Shown: positions 33,979 through 43,914 of the stretch, piece by piece | Position numbering within the stretch: position 1 is the stretch's first letter | Layout: each line of letters begins with the position of its first letter | The notes under the pieces: generated by a model | The model's input: the letters and a program-made list of their open reading frames with translations, nothing else | What the model was told of the DNA's origin: nothing | Database searches by the model: none | Made by a program: the position numbers and the translations under genes | Source of the DNA: Belliella alkalica | GTDB lineage: Bacteria; Bacteroidota; Bacteroidia; Cytophagales; Cyclobacteriaceae | Direction of reading: 5' to 3' | DNA length: 64,000 bases | Assembly: GCF_022549785.1 (NCBI RefSeq) | Contig: NZ_JAKZGO010000014.1 | Location: 49,352-113,351 of the forward strand

Positions 33979-34031
33979 AAAAAATCAAACACGTAATCGA
34001 AATATTATTTCGATTACGTGTTTGATTTTTT
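33979..34031. repeat. Perfect 25-bp inverted repeat (strong hairpin)
   Basis: Arms 33979-34003 and 34007-34031 are exact reverse complements, separated by only 3 bp. The left arm starts with an A-run and the right arm ends in six Ts, so it can act as a terminator on either strand, but a 25-bp stem is far longer than the other terminators here. It lies 155 bp after the T9SS gene and 40 bp before the next start codon. Confidence 0.85.
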
Positions 34032-34071
34032 AAAGGTTTTTTCGCTGATTTGCATCGATAAACCCACAAAT

Positions 34072-35316
34072 ATGATGAATAGAGAATTTCATCCAGAGAG
34101 TTTGATGATGACTCATGGATACAAGCCAGAACTTTCAGAAGGAGCGATCAAGTGCCCAATTTTTCAGACTTCGACATTTGTTTTCAAGTCGGCAGAAGAA
34201 GGGAAAGCCTTTTTTCAAGTTGCATACGGTCAAAGAGAGAAAGAGCCAAATGAAGAGTTGGGGTTGATATATAGCAGGTTGAACAATCCGGATTTACAGA
34301 TTTTGGAAGAAAGACTGTGTCTTTGGGATGGAGCAGATGAGTGTGCGGTTTTTGAAAGTGGTATGTCTGCAATCTCAACCGTGATGTTGGAATTTTTGAG
34401 ACCTGGCGATGTGATGCTATATAGCAAGCCCGTCTATGGAGGAACAGATCATTTTGTGAACAAAGTTTTGCCACAATACGGAATCAAAGGTATTGGATTT
34501 ACAAGTGTGCAAAGCAAAGAAGAAATTTTGCAGCTCGTCAAAGGTCAGGAAGAAAAAGTGAAGATGGTTTATATTGAAACTCCCGCCAATCCAACCAATG
34601 CGCTTTTTGACTTGAAAATCTGTAGAGAAGTAGCCGATGAATTGTCAGGTGATGAAAAAGAAGTCGTAGTCTGCGTGGATAATACCTACATGGGGCCTCT
34701 TTGGCAACATCCATTGAAGCATGGGGCGGATTTGATTGTGTATTCGGCGACAAAATATATCGGTGGTCATTCAGATTTGATCGCAGGTGCGGTTTTGGGT
34801 AAGTCCAAACATATGGTGAGAGTTAGGACACTTCGGACATTCCTTGGAAATATGGCAGGTCCATGGACAGGTTGGTTGCTCATGCGAAGTCTCGAGACGC
34901 TGAAGGTAAGGATGACCAAGCAAGCAGAAAATACAGTTAAAGTCGCAGATTTTCTTCAGTCCCATCCAAAAGTGGAGAAAGTCTATTATTTAGGTCATTT
35001 GGAAGAAGGGTCTGTGCAACATGAAATTTTCAAAAGGCAATTGACTTCTGCTGGAGCAATGATATCTTTTGATGTGAAAGGTGGTGAAAAGGAGGCGTTT
35101 ACTTTTTTGAACAATCTCAAACTGATGAAGTTGGCAGTTTCTCTTGGAAGTACTGAATCACTTGCAGAGCATCCAGCTACCATGACTCACAGTGATGTTT
35201 CGGCTGAGGACCGAGAGCTTCTTGGGATTTCAGAGAAACTTGTAAGAATATCAGTAGGCGTGGAGCATCATTCCGATATCATTTGGGATATAGAACAAGC
35301 TTTGGAAAAAGTGTGA
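34072..35316 (+). CDS. Cys/Met-metabolism PLP enzyme (cystathionine gamma-synthase family)
   Basis: 414 residues from the ATG at 34072 (a second ATG follows at once); an upstream GTG frame begins inside the 25-bp hairpin and is rejected. PLP lysine in YSATKYIGGHSDLIAG; other family phrases are FQTSTFVF, FESGMSAIST, VYIETPANPTN, CVDNTYMGP. Substrate-specificity among cystathionine gamma-synthase, beta/gamma-lyase and methionine gamma-lyase cannot be fixed from motifs alone. Monocistronic with a strong terminator. Confidence 0.88.
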   Translation: MMNREFHPESLMMTHGYKPELSEGAIKCPIFQTSTFVFKSAEEGKAFFQVAYGQREKEPNEELGLIYSRLNNPDLQILEERLCLWDGADECAVFESGMSAISTVMLEFLRPGDVMLYSKPVYGGTDHFVNKVLPQYGIKGIGFTSVQSKEEILQLVKGQEEKVKMVYIETPANPTNALFDLKICREVADELSGDEKEVVVCVDNTYMGPLWQHPLKHGADLIVYSATKYIGGHSDLIAGAVLGKSKHMVRVRTLRTFLGNMAGPWTGWLLMRSLETLKVRMTKQAENTVKVADFLQSHPKVEKVYYLGHLEEGSVQHEIFKRQLTSAGAMISFDVKGGEKEAFTFLNNLKLMKLAVSLGSTESLAEHPATMTHSDVSAEDRELLGISEKLVRISVGVEHHSDIIWDIEQALEKV

Positions 35317-35343
35317 TTAGAATTTAAATGTTGCGTTTTGCTT

Positions 35344-35377
35344 AAGCCATACCTGTCTGTGATAGGTATGGCTTTTT
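35344..35377. terminator. Rho-independent terminator
   Basis: Perfect 11-bp stem AAGCCATACCT / AGGTATGGCTT, 9-base loop, T-run; 27 bp after the PLP enzyme gene. Confidence 0.9.
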
Positions 35378-35436
35378 GTTCGTATTGCAGCATTTTGGAG
35401 TGCCGTATAGTACGTTGAAAGAATTAACAATTTCCC

Positions 35437-35979
35437 TTATCTATCCACCTTTTCAACTTCTGATCTGATGATCACATATTGAAAGATATCGCCTATTTTA
35501 TCATCCTTAATATAGGCGTCTCTAAGGATTGCCTCAGGGATAAATCCTGATTTCTCCAACACTTTCATGCTTGCAGTATTGTAATCAAAGACCTGTGAAA
35601 AAATCCTTTTGATATGAGGGAATTTATCCAAAACATATTCAGAATATAGCTGCACTGCCTCAGAGGCAATCCCCTTGCCCCAAAATGGTTCTGCAACCCA
35701 AAAACCAATTTCCAGACTAGTCCTCAATTCATCTTTGCAGATTTCACCACCCACAGAACCTACCAATTGATCATTGTATTCAATGGCAAAATTTTGTGGA
35801 GGATTAAATTTGATATTATGTTCTATCCAATGTCTGGCATCATGAATGGTATATGGCTGTGGAAAAGTGTCCTTTAAGTTTTTGGCGATATTAGGATTGT
35901 TGGCTATAGGATAAAGACTGTGGAAGTGTCCATCATTCCATCTTACCAAAGCGATATTACCTTTACCTGTGATCTTCAT
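35437..35979 (-). CDS. GNAT N-acetyltransferase (RimJ/RimL type)
   Basis: 180 residues. GNAT fold with the acetyl-CoA loop region EPFWGKGIASEAV and the following ASMKVLEKSGFIPE, typical of ribosomal-protein/amino-acid acetyltransferases of the RimJ/RimL group. Acceptor substrate unknown. Single gene; the 36.0-36.19 kb spacer downstream of its start has no recognised feature. Confidence 0.85.
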   Translation of the reverse strand: MKITGKGNIALVRWNDGHFHSLYPIANNPNIAKNLKDTFPQPYTIHDARHWIEHNIKFNPPQNFAIEYNDQLVGSVGGEICKDELRTSLEIGFWVAEPFWGKGIASEAVQLYSEYVLDKFPHIKRIFSQVFDYNTASMKVLEKSGFIPEAILRDAYIKDDKIGDIFQYVIIRSEVEKVDR

Positions 35980-36191
35980 ATTGGTGCGTTGGGTTAGTTA
36001 AGGTTAATTTAACTTAATTTTCGAAGAAGACAAATTTTTTGATTCAATCTGATGTTTTAAAGGATAGTTACGTCATTTAGTTGAGAAATAAGAACTGTTG
36101 GTAATCAGAGGATTGGAGGATGGTGAGTAGGGTAGTGGGGGGTGAGCTGTGAGGAGAAAAATTGTTTTTGTTGACAATCAATCATAATGTA

Positions 36192-36662
36192 TTATCGTCT
36201 TTGGTTCATTTTAAGCCTTTCATCTATGGCTAATTCAATAAACTCGACAATCCTGACTTTTTCGAAATCTTTATACAATGGATTAAGTATTAGGTTTGAT
36301 TCCAAATTGACAATTGTGGAAGGTACCCGTAGTGCAAAAAAATCTCGATGCTTAGCAAGGTTTGTGAATATTGAAGTTGTTTGTGAGGAGTAAGGATATT
36401 GATTCCATTTATGGGGCAATTCCTTTAGCTCTTCAATTAAAAAATCTTCTGGGAACTCGATTTTTGCGATTAAAATATTGGCAGGTAAGTATGCAATATT
36501 TTCTGAGTGAACATAGTATTCTAGCAAAGCCAATGAGATGTTTTCCGAGCAATAGACTGCTCTTGTGCCTATTTCATTCCACCTGCCGCCAACCTTTTCA
36601 GCGCCTACTCCAGATAAAGTTGACTCTTTATATTTCACATTGGCTATTCGGTAAACGATCAT
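36192..36662 (-). CDS. RES-domain NAD+-consuming toxin
   Basis: 156 residues, complete RES domain: Arg in VYRIANVKY, Glu in SENISLALLEYYVH, and Ser in VPSTIVNLESNLILNP, the three residues that name the family; GGRWNEIGTRAVYCSE is the typical core. RES toxins degrade or transfer from NAD+ (MbcT, ParT, Res). It starts on the last base of the antitoxin stop (TAATG), so it is translationally coupled to it. High confidence as a type II module. Confidence 0.92.
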   Translation of the reverse strand: MIVYRIANVKYKESTLSGVGAEKVGGRWNEIGTRAVYCSENISLALLEYYVHSENIAYLPANILIAKIEFPEDFLIEELKELPHKWNQYPYSSQTTSIFTNLAKHRDFFALRVPSTIVNLESNLILNPLYKDFEKVRIVEFIELAIDERLKMNQRR

Positions 36663-37165
36663 TAGCTATATACATTATATTGAATTCTAATGATTTCATT
36701 TTCAACAATATCAAAACCAAAACTACTGTCGAGCAATTCAAAAGGTTTTTTATTCCCAAGTGCTCTTGATGGAGTCATTAGCCAATTCTTAAAATTATCC
36801 TTGGAGTCAAATACTTCGTAGCCTAACCCGAATAACTTCGCTAATTCATAGATTCGTTGAGAAGTCTCTTTATTATAAATTTCCTTTTTTTGCATACTAC
36901 TTATCGATGCAGGAAGAATATTTTCAAACTCTTTTTCTGTTGAATCTATATATGAAATCAAATCTTTCCAATCTGTTTTTTTAACTCCTTCGCGTATCCG
37001 GTCGATTAATTCCAAGTTATGACTGGGTGCATCTTTGCCATGAACAACAACCCATGCTGGAGAAAACTTATCCATGTAAGTGTTATTAGCTATCTTCTTG
37101 TCAAGATTTAGATGTTTACTTGTCCCTTTTTTTCCAACACTTCTAGAAGTTTTTACTTTATTCAT
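36662..37165 (-). CDS. Xre/MbcA/ParS-type antitoxin (DUF2384)
   Basis: 167 residues. C-terminal DUF2384 toxin-binding domain (NWLMTPSRALGNKKPFELLD, then IVENEIIRIQYNVYS). The middle holds an Xre-like helical domain (ISSMQKKEIYNKETSQRIYE). The N-terminal ~35 residues are basic and unstructured. First gene of the RES-Xre operon; it would neutralise the toxin by blocking its NAD+ pocket and repress the operon. Confidence 0.9.
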   Translation of the reverse strand: MNKVKTSRSVGKKGTSKHLNLDKKIANNTYMDKFSPAWVVVHGKDAPSHNLELIDRIREGVKKTDWKDLISYIDSTEKEFENILPASISSMQKKEIYNKETSQRIYELAKLFGLGYEVFDSKDNFKNWLMTPSRALGNKKPFELLDSSFGFDIVENEIIRIQYNVYS

Positions 37166-37181
37166 AATAGTATTTTTACAC

Positions 37182-37203
37182 TTGTATGATAGTAAATATA
37201 CAA
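37182..37203. promoter_or_regulatory. Possible operator of the RES-Xre operon
   Basis: Interrupted palindrome TTGTAT-N10-ATACAA, 17 bp upstream of the antitoxin start, where an autorepressor site is expected. Short arms, so only suggestive. The rest of 37166-37467 has no other feature apart from AT-rich DNA. Confidence 0.3.
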
Positions 37204-37467
37204 TTTTAATTTCTAAATGATTTCAATCCCCTTGTAATTTTGATTAGAGGAATTTGCGAAATCTCAGAATCTAACTATTTCAAATTTTATGCGTAATTTG
37301 AAATTTCTGACTTAAAAAAATAAAACTCACAAGTTCACTAAAAGGAATATCGGGAGTTTAAATTTACGATGCTTGCAGTTTTTGTGTAACCTTTAAATTC
37401 ACAAAGCCTTGGAAGCTTACTTATTTCAAATTGAGAAATTTTGTTTACTGTAGAATTATTTTGACAA

Positions 37468-37911
37468 ATGATAGTGAGAAAATTTGTAACCATATTAATT
37501 TTTATGGTATTAACAAAAAGTGCGTTTAGTCAAGCTAATGCAGATGCAACCTATGGCATGACAAGTGAACAAAATAATGAATGGTTAGCGAAAGTTGCCA
37601 TTGCGGATAAAGATTTGCAATTAAGATTAATCAAGGGTAGGCTTTTTGAAAATCGAGAAAAATTAAACCCTTTAGATCATTTGAAGGTCCCTATTTTAAT
37701 AATTGATGGTGTTGTAATTGACGACATTACCTATGAAAAGAAAAAAGAGTTTCTTAAAGCTCAATTGACAACAGGAAAAGTAAACATAGCTATAGTTGAT
37801 AGGGGACTTGAAGGACTTTATTTAGACAAAGAATTTACTGGATTAATCTTGATTGTTTTAACTGATAAAATGGCGAGACTAAAATACAGTAAGTTAAAAA
37901 GAATGTCTTAG
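37468..37911 (+). CDS. Small exported protein, divergent TonB-plug-like
   Basis: 147 residues with a signal peptide (ending SAFSQ, residue 22). The order PILIIDGVVIDD ... VNIAIVDRGLEGLYLDKEF ... LILIVLTDK recalls the plug-like segment of Bacteroidota TonB-receptor or carboxypeptidase-regulatory proteins, where a named 'VIDG' strand is followed by an 'ALYG..GVIIITTK' strand. If so, it is a free-standing plug-like domain. I do not recognise a named family. 97 bp before another orphan gene. Confidence 0.5.
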   Translation: MIVRKFVTILIFMVLTKSAFSQANADATYGMTSEQNNEWLAKVAIADKDLQLRLIKGRLFENREKLNPLDHLKVPILIIDGVVIDDITYEKKKEFLKAQLTTGKVNIAIVDRGLEGLYLDKEFTGLILIVLTDKMARLKYSKLKRMS

Positions 37912-38008
37912 TTTTTTAGGTGTATGAGTCCTTTATTAACCATTCTTATTAAATTTATTTTGATATGAAGAAAATTTCAAAGTTTACCCTACTTAAAGAA
38001 ACCTTTAT

Positions 38009-38536
38009 ATGCTTACAATAAAATCAGGTATGTTTATAAGATTTAACGAGCCATTTTTTGTAAATATAAATCAATCCAAAAGTGCTGTAAATAATTACAT
38101 TAATTATGAAAAGAGCAAAAAAAAAGATTTTTTTAGCTTTATAAAAAGTAGTCCTCTGGATTTTAATGAATTTACAATTCTTGATGGAAATGTAGTAATT
38201 GATGTTGAAGCTAAAATTTTAAATCCGTTTCGAGGTGCTGGTAAAATACGTATGAATCTTCACACTGATGAAAGTAATTCGGGTACACATATCAAAGGTG
38301 AGATTATACCTTATAATGGCTTATACCTCTTTACTTTTTATATGGTTATGGGCTTTTTAGTATTGTGGTCTGTTTTAGTTTTATTGGTGTCTTCAGGTGT
38401 AGAGACTTTAACAATGTTAGCTTTAAGTTGGGGAGTGTTCCCATTAGTTTTGATATTAATACCTTTTTGGTATCGAAGGAAATTAAGAATATATAGAGAT
38501 TGTTTTATAGATATTTTAAATAAAAACTGTACTTAA
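38009..38536 (+). CDS. Orphan membrane protein with two helices
   Basis: 175 residues, two membrane helices (about 109-131 and 136-155) in the C-terminal half and a soluble N-terminal part of ~100 residues; short cytoplasmic tail. The start could also be the ATG seven codons later, at 38030. No signal peptide or known motif; I do not recognise it. AT-rich codon use like the preceding gene suggests the two orphan genes share an origin. Confidence 0.5.
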   Translation: MLTIKSGMFIRFNEPFFVNINQSKSAVNNYINYEKSKKKDFFSFIKSSPLDFNEFTILDGNVVIDVEAKILNPFRGAGKIRMNLHTDESNSGTHIKGEIIPYNGLYLFTFYMVMGFLVLWSVLVLLVSSGVETLTMLALSWGVFPLVLILIPFWYRRKLRIYRDCFIDILNKNCT

Positions 38537-38601
38537 AGTATTAAAAAAAATTATTCACATCGATCGTACCTACGGCATTTCTTTATCTTATCAATAACCT
38601 A

Positions 38602-38710
38602 TTGTCCCCGCATTACGTACGGGGCTCCGCCACGGCTGACAAGTTACTTAAAGTTCAACCTCCCGTGCCGATAACTATAGGCACGGGACAGGCTCTTCGG
38701 GCTTGTCTAA
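38602..38710. repeat. GC-rich palindromic intergenic element
   Basis: Local GC content is much higher than around it. Hairpins: CCCCG-N9-CGGGG near 38606, perfect CCCGTGCC-N10-GGCACGGG (38662-38669/38680-38687), and a weaker one at about 38687-38707. No T-run, so it does not look like a terminator. Related to a short GC-rich patch at about 10,100-10,125 in style only. Confidence 0.45.
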
Positions 38711-38780
38711 ATTCAATCTTAATGTCTTCCTCTTCCTCCTTCATCCTTCATCCTTCCTCCTTCAAATTTCCTCCTTCTTT

Positions 38781-39857
38781 CTACTCTTCCATCCCACTAG
38801 TCTTCATCTTCTCGACATTTTCTGCAAATCGAAGTGCTGAGATAAAATCCTCAATGTTTCCTTCCATGACATCTGGCAGGTTATAGACAGTTTTGTTGAT
38901 TCGGTGATCAGTTACTCGGCTTTGCGGATAGTTGTAAGTTCTGATTTTGTCAGAGCGGTCACCACTTCCTACCATGGATTTTCTTTGGGCACCAACAGCA
39001 TCGTTGTGCTTGGCAAGTTCTATTTCATACAGCCTGGATCTCAATACTTTTAGGGCTTTCTCGAAGTTTTTGATCTGAGACTTTTCATCCTGACAAGTCA
39101 CTACAAGTCCAGAGGGTAAATGTGTCAATCGAACGGCCGAATAGGTTGTGTTCACCGACTGTCCACCAGGTCCAGAAGAACAATAGGTGTCTTTTCGAAC
39201 TTCATTCATGTCAATGTTCACCTCTACTTCATCCATCTCTGGAAGTACTGCCACAGAAGCAGCTGAAGTATGGACGCGCCCTTGGGTTTCGGTCATCGGT
39301 ACTCGCTGAACACGGTGTACACCGGATTCGAATTTCATCATGCCATAGACATCGGCACCAGTGATTGTGCTGATGATTTCTTTGTAGCCACCTGATGAAC
39401 CAAAAGTTAAGTCAAGTACTGTAAGTTTCCAGTTTTGCTTGTCACAAAAGCGCTGATACATCCTGAATAGATCACCTGCAAAAATCGCGGCTTCATCTCC
39501 ACCTGTACCACCTCTGATTTCCAAGATACAATCTTTGGAATCATTCGGGTCTTTGGGGATCAGCTGCTGTTTCAGATCTTCTTCAAGCTTGATTTGACGA
39601 TCTTTCAATTCGTCCAATTCAGCCTTGGCCATATCCCTGAAGTCAGGGTCTTTTTCCTTTTCTAGAATTTCTTTGGAACTTTTGATATTGTCCAATACCA
39701 AACTGTATTCATCAAGAAGCTCAACCACTTTTTCCAAATCCTTATATTCTTTGGAAAGTTTGGTGTATTTGCTCATATCGGACATGGCATCCGGCTGGAT
39801 GATCAATTGTCCGACTTCAATAAATCTATCTTTTAGCGCTTGTAATTTGTCAAGCAT
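38781..39857 (-). CDS. prfA: Peptide chain release factor 1
   Basis: 358 residues, normal RF1 length. GGQ motif in [12 protein letters not shown] and the RF1-type stop-codon recognition tripeptide PxT ([10 protein letters not shown]), which distinguishes it from RF2 (SPF). It reads UAA and UAG and releases the finished peptide. Single gene. Confidence 0.96.
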   Translation of the reverse strand: MLDKLQALKDRFIEVGQLIIQPDAMSDMSKYTKLSKEYKDLEKVVELLDEYSLVLDNIKSSKEILEKEKDPDFRDMAKAELDELKDRQIKLEEDLKQQLIPKDPNDSKDCILEIRGGTGGDEAAIFAGDLFRMYQRFCDKQNWKLTVLDLTFGSSGGYKEIISTITGADVYGMMKFESGVHRVQRVPMTETQGRVHTSAASVAVLPEMDEVEVNIDMNEVRKDTYCSSGPGGQSVNTTYSAVRLTHLPSGLVVTCQDEKSQIKNFEKALKVLRSRLYEIELAKHNDAVGAQRKSMVGSGDRSDKIRTYNYPQSRVTDHRINKTVYNLPDVMEGNIEDFISALRFAENVEKMKTSGMEE

Positions 39858-40030
39858 AATTGTTCGTCGTTTTTAATAAGAGTGGCAAAGATAACTCCTC
39901 TAAACCTAGGAATAAAATATTTTATAATTATCCGCAAATACATCAATTGCTTATTATACTCAGAATTCATACGGATAAGTGTCAACTGTCAACTGACAAC
40001 TGACAACAGCCCTCTGGTGGTTGTAATATG

Positions 40031-40076
40031 ATGCTTTGATTTTTTGCTTTCTTGTTAATGAGAAAAATCAAAGCAT
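40031..40076. terminator. Hairpin between uvrA and prfA
   Basis: Perfect 14-bp inverted repeat (ATGCTTTGATTTTT and its complement) with an 18-base loop. The T-run lies on the loop side, so it is not a classical terminator; it may stabilise or end the uvrA transcript. Confidence 0.4.
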
Positions 40077-40124
40077 TCGAAAATATGAGGTTGTATCTGG
40101 GTAAATGGTGATTATTGGAAATGA

Positions 40125-42947
40125 TCAATTTCCATCAAAAGCCTCCCTCAAATACTTCGCAGTATAATTGTCTTTTACTTCCATCAATGCTTCAGGTGTT
40201 CCTTCAAAGGTGATGTTTCCACCCCTTTCTCCACCTTCTGGACCTATGTCAATAACCCAATCTGCAGATTTGATGACTTCTGTATTGTGCTCGATGATAA
40301 TCACTGTGTGTCCTTGATCGATCAGCGCATTGATAGAGTGGAGGAGCTTTTTGATGTCGTGAAAATGCAAGCCTGTAGTAGGTTCATCGAAAATAAAGAG
40401 GATATGGTCTCCAGACTTATTGCCTCCCTTTCCAAGGAATGATGCAAGTTTGACACGCTGTGCTTCACCTCCAGAAAGGGTATTTGAGGATTGCCCCATT
40501 CCAATATAGCCAAGTCCAACTTCTTGTAGTGGTTGGAGTTTGTTGATGATTTGGTTTTTCCCTTGGAAAAATTCCATTGCCTCATCAATAGTCATGTCAA
40601 GAATATCGGAGATGTCTTTTTCTTTGTATTTGGCATCCAAAATCTCAGCCTTGAACCTCTTGCCTTTACAGGATTCACAAGTCAGGTGAATATCTGCCAT
40701 AAACTGCATCTCTACAGTCTGTGTACCTTCGCCTTGACATGCTTCACAGCGACCACCATCTACGTTGAAGGAGAAAAATGCCGGTTTGTAACCTCTTTGC
40801 TTGGATACAGGAAGTTCCGAGAACAATGCCCTGATGGCATCATAAGCTTTGACATAAGTGACTGGATTCGAGCGTGAAGATTTTCCAATTGGGTTTTGAT
40901 CTACAAACTCAATTTGGGTGATTTTCTTGTAGTCACCTTCCAGCTTATCAAATTTTCCTGTTTCATCAATGACAGTTCCATGGATTTTTCCCAAAGCAGG
41001 ATAAAGTACTTTTTTGATTAAAGTAGATTTTCCTGACCCACTGACACCCGTGACTACGGTCAGGGCGTGAAGTGGGAACTTGGTAGTCACATTTTTAAGG
41101 TTATTTTCCCTTGCTCCTTTGACTACAATGCTATCTTTCCACTTTCTGTTAGATTGCTTGATATTGATTTTCTCTTCTCCTTTGAGGTATTGGGCTGTGT
41201 AGGTGTCGGAACTGGATATCAATTCCTCCAGATTTCCTTGAAACATCAAATTACCTCCCTTTACACCTGCATCTGGACCAATATCTATGATTTCATCGGC
41301 AGCTTTCATGATTTTTTCCTCATGTTCTACCACAATGACCGTATTCCCCATGTCTCGCAATGCCTTTAGCACTTCAATCAAGCGGTCTGTATCTCTAGGG
41401 TGAAGTCCTATGCTCGGTTCATCCAAAATATACATTGATCCGACCAAAGCAGAACCCAAAGAAGTGGCCAATTTGATTCTTTGGAATTCTCCGCCTGATA
41501 GGGAAGAAGTAAGTCTATTCAGCGTAAGATAGCCTAAGCCAACTTTATCAATGTATTCCAAACGGTTCAGGATCTCTTTCAAGAGTCTGTTCGCGACTTT
41601 TTGTTCAGCAGGACTAATGTCTAGGTTTTGGAAAAATGGGAGTGCTTTCTCTATTGGCATTAGAACAATGTCTGTGATAGAATGGCCTGCTATTTTGACA
41701 TAAGAAGCATCTTTTCTCAATCGCGTTCCCCTACAATCTGGGCAGGTAGTTCTTCCACGGAATCGAGAGAGCATCACGCGATACTGGATTTTATGCGTTT
41801 TGCTTTCCAATTCACTGAAGAATTCATTCAAGCCTTTGAAGTATGAATTTCCAGTCCAGAGCAATTCTTTTTCTGCTTCAGTCAGGTCTTCATATGCACG
41901 GTGGATGGGGAAATCAAAATAAATCCCTTTTTTTACCAAAGGTTCTAGCCATTTCCCTGTCGTCTCACCTCTCCAAGGTGCAATTGCCCCCTCGTACACT
42001 GACATTGATTTGTCTGGGATTACCAAATCAGGATCGAGTCCAAGCACTGAGCCAAATCCCTCACAAGTTCTACAAGCACCATAAGGATTGTTGAAGCTGA
42101 AGAAATTCACAGATGGTAATTCGAAAGTGATGTCATCTAGTTCGAATTTGTCAGAGAAGGTTCTATTTGCCTTGTCAGGAATCAGAATGGTACATTCTCC
42201 ATGACCTTCAAAAAAAGCCGTCTGAACAGAATCAGCGATTCTGAATTGATTGTCTTCGTCTTCTTTTTGTACAGTAGCCCTGTCGATCAGAATTTCATAT
42301 CGACCTTTTGGCATTTTCTTCTCTGTGACCAAATCTTCCACAAAAAAAGCTTCCCCATCAATCAAAATCCTCGTAAAGCCTTTTTGCAACAATAATTCTA
42401 ATTCTTGTTTGATAGATCTTTCATTCAGAATCTGAAGCGGACATGAGATCATCACACGATCACCTTCTTCAAATGAATGGATGAAATCGACCACGTCTGT
42501 TACTGTGTGGTGTTTTACCTCATCTCCACTTACTGGAGAGAAAGTTCTGCCAATTCGACTGAAAAGCAATTTGAGATAATCATAGATTTCAGTTGTTGTT
42601 CCAACTGTTGACCTAGGGTTTTTGGTGCTGACTTTCTGTTGGATTGCGATAGCAGGAGATACACCTTTGATGTACTCCACATCAGGTTTTTCCATTCTCC
42701 CCAAAAACTGCCTTGCGTAGGAACTTAAGCTTTCCACATACATTCTTTGGCCTTCGGCAAAAAGCGTATCAAATGCCAAAGAGGATTTCCCAGAACCCGA
42801 AAGTCCAGTTACCACCACCAATTTATTTCTTGGGATGGCTACACTGAGGCTTTTTAGGTTGTTTACCTTGGCATTTTTGATGATGATATATTCCTTGGGA
42901 TCAAGGTCGTCGATGGATAATTTCTGAACTGGCGTGCTTGAATTCAT
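40125..42947 (-). CDS. uvrA: UvrABC system protein A
   Basis: 940 residues from the ATG at 42947; the in-frame TTG three codons earlier is not needed. Two ABC modules: Walker [14 protein letters not shown] and [13 protein letters not shown]; signatures [12 protein letters not shown] and [12 protein letters not shown]. Zinc-finger cysteines: CRTCEGFG..., [16 protein letters not shown] ... CESCKGKRF. It recognises bulky DNA lesions in nucleotide excision repair and loads UvrB. Divergent from slyD. Confidence 0.97.
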   Translation of the reverse strand: MNSSTPVQKLSIDDLDPKEYIIIKNAKVNNLKSLSVAIPRNKLVVVTGLSGSGKSSLAFDTLFAEGQRMYVESLSSYARQFLGRMEKPDVEYIKGVSPAIAIQQKVSTKNPRSTVGTTTEIYDYLKLLFSRIGRTFSPVSGDEVKHHTVTDVVDFIHSFEEGDRVMISCPLQILNERSIKQELELLLQKGFTRILIDGEAFFVEDLVTEKKMPKGRYEILIDRATVQKEDEDNQFRIADSVQTAFFEGHGECTILIPDKANRTFSDKFELDDITFELPSVNFFSFNNPYGACRTCEGFGSVLGLDPDLVIPDKSMSVYEGAIAPWRGETTGKWLEPLVKKGIYFDFPIHRAYEDLTEAEKELLWTGNSYFKGLNEFFSELESKTHKIQYRVMLSRFRGRTTCPDCRGTRLRKDASYVKIAGHSITDIVLMPIEKALPFFQNLDISPAEQKVANRLLKEILNRLEYIDKVGLGYLTLNRLTSSLSGGEFQRIKLATSLGSALVGSMYILDEPSIGLHPRDTDRLIEVLKALRDMGNTVIVVEHEEKIMKAADEIIDIGPDAGVKGGNLMFQGNLEELISSSDTYTAQYLKGEEKINIKQSNRKWKDSIVVKGARENNLKNVTTKFPLHALTVVTGVSGSGKSTLIKKVLYPALGKIHGTVIDETGKFDKLEGDYKKITQIEFVDQNPIGKSSRSNPVTYVKAYDAIRALFSELPVSKQRGYKPAFFSFNVDGGRCEACQGEGTQTVEMQFMADIHLTCESCKGKRFKAEILDAKYKEKDISDILDMTIDEAMEFFQGKNQIINKLQPLQEVGLGYIGMGQSSNTLSGGEAQRVKLASFLGKGGNKSGDHILFIFDEPTTGLHFHDIKKLLHSINALIDQGHTVIIIEHNTEVIKSADWVIDIGPEGGERGGNITFEGTPEALMEVKDNYTAKYLREAFDGN

Positions 42948-43081
42948 AACTTGCAAAGTTACCCAACTAACCTGTATAATGATAATTTGTTGCGGATTTT
43001 AGCCTTGTATTTTTTACAAAATCGAATTTTACTCTGAGAAATTTGTTTTCTTTGGATTGGGAACGTCAACCTATCAAGCAA

Positions 43082-43594
43082 ATGAAAGTAGAAAAAAATA
43101 AAGTGGTAGCTGTAAGCTACGAACTCCATGTCGATGATGGAGAAAATGGAAAACAGTTTTTTGAGAAAGTAGAGAAGGTAAAGCCATTTCAATTTCTGTA
43201 TGGAACAGGTCATGTATTGCCTGCTTTGGAGGCTGCGATGGAAGGAAAAGAAGCAGGAGAAAGTTTCGAAGTATTCATAGATTTTGAGAATGCTTACGGA
43301 GATTATGATGAAAGCAAAAAAACCATTGTCCCAAAGTCAAACTTCAAGGACAATGGCAAGAAAAACAAAGACTTACTCAAAGTCGGGAAAGTGATCCCAA
43401 TGAAGGATGACCAAGGAAACCAACTTCGCGGAGAGATCACCAAAATCGATTACAAAGGAGTCCATATGGATTTCAATTCACCTCTTGCAGGATTGGATCT
43501 TTACTTCAAAGGAGAGATCATCTCAATCAGAGAAGCCGATCCAGAAGAAATCGACCACGGCCACGTACACGGCCCAGGAGGGCATCAGCACTAA
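43082..43594 (+). CDS. slyD: SlyD-type FKBP peptidyl-prolyl isomerase
   Basis: 170 residues from the ATG at 43082 (MKVEKNKVVAVSYELHV); the 13-codon extension upstream has no family match. FKBP core (FQFLYGTGHVLPALEAAMEG) with the inserted IF chaperone flap of SlyD (ENAYGDYDESKKTIVPKSNF). The C-terminus is His-rich (DHGHVHGPGGHQH), a likely Ni/Zn-binding tail shorter than that of E. coli. Acts as a folding helper and metallochaperone. Confidence 0.9.
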   Translation: MKVEKNKVVAVSYELHVDDGENGKQFFEKVEKVKPFQFLYGTGHVLPALEAAMEGKEAGESFEVFIDFENAYGDYDESKKTIVPKSNFKDNGKKNKDLLKVGKVIPMKDDQGNQLRGEITKIDYKGVHMDFNSPLAGLDLYFKGEIISIREADPEEIDHGHVHGPGGHQH

Positions 43595-43914
43595 GGAAAG
43601 GATGAAGTGAGAAGTGTGAGGGAGGAGTTTGCAGACTATAGATTTTAGAGCTGAGAAGCAAGAGACAAAGTGTCATGTAGAGTGGAGTGTGAAAATTCTG
43701 TGATAAGGGTTCTTTTGCATTGTCAAAAGAACCTTTGAAATTCAAGAGTAGATATCTAGCCAAGAACCTTATATCTTTATAATCCTCCAATCTTTCAATT
43801 TTAAAATCTTTAAAATTTTCCAATCCACCTCGGATAAGTTCATCCAATCCCCCAATTTATCGCTAACCAAAAACCTTCTAACCTTACAACTTTAATACCT
43901 TTCAATTTTTCCCC
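43595..43914. other. Intergenic region, 320 bp
   Basis: Low-complexity DNA rich in short AAT/TTC-type words (AATCTTTCAATTTTAAAATC). No ORF with protein-like composition, no clear terminator and no repeat copy found elsewhere in the window. Confidence 0.4.

Noticed and set aside
39980..40010. TCAACTG/ACAACTG run between prfA and uvrA as a regulatory repeat
   Set aside because: Four short imperfect 7-bp words only; this low-complexity motif is common in AT-rich Bacteroidota spacers.
42954..42961. Leaderless uvrA from a TAACTTTG box 6-7 bp before its ATG
   Set aside because: The -7 match is perfect but no -33 element is found at a suitable distance, so it may be chance.
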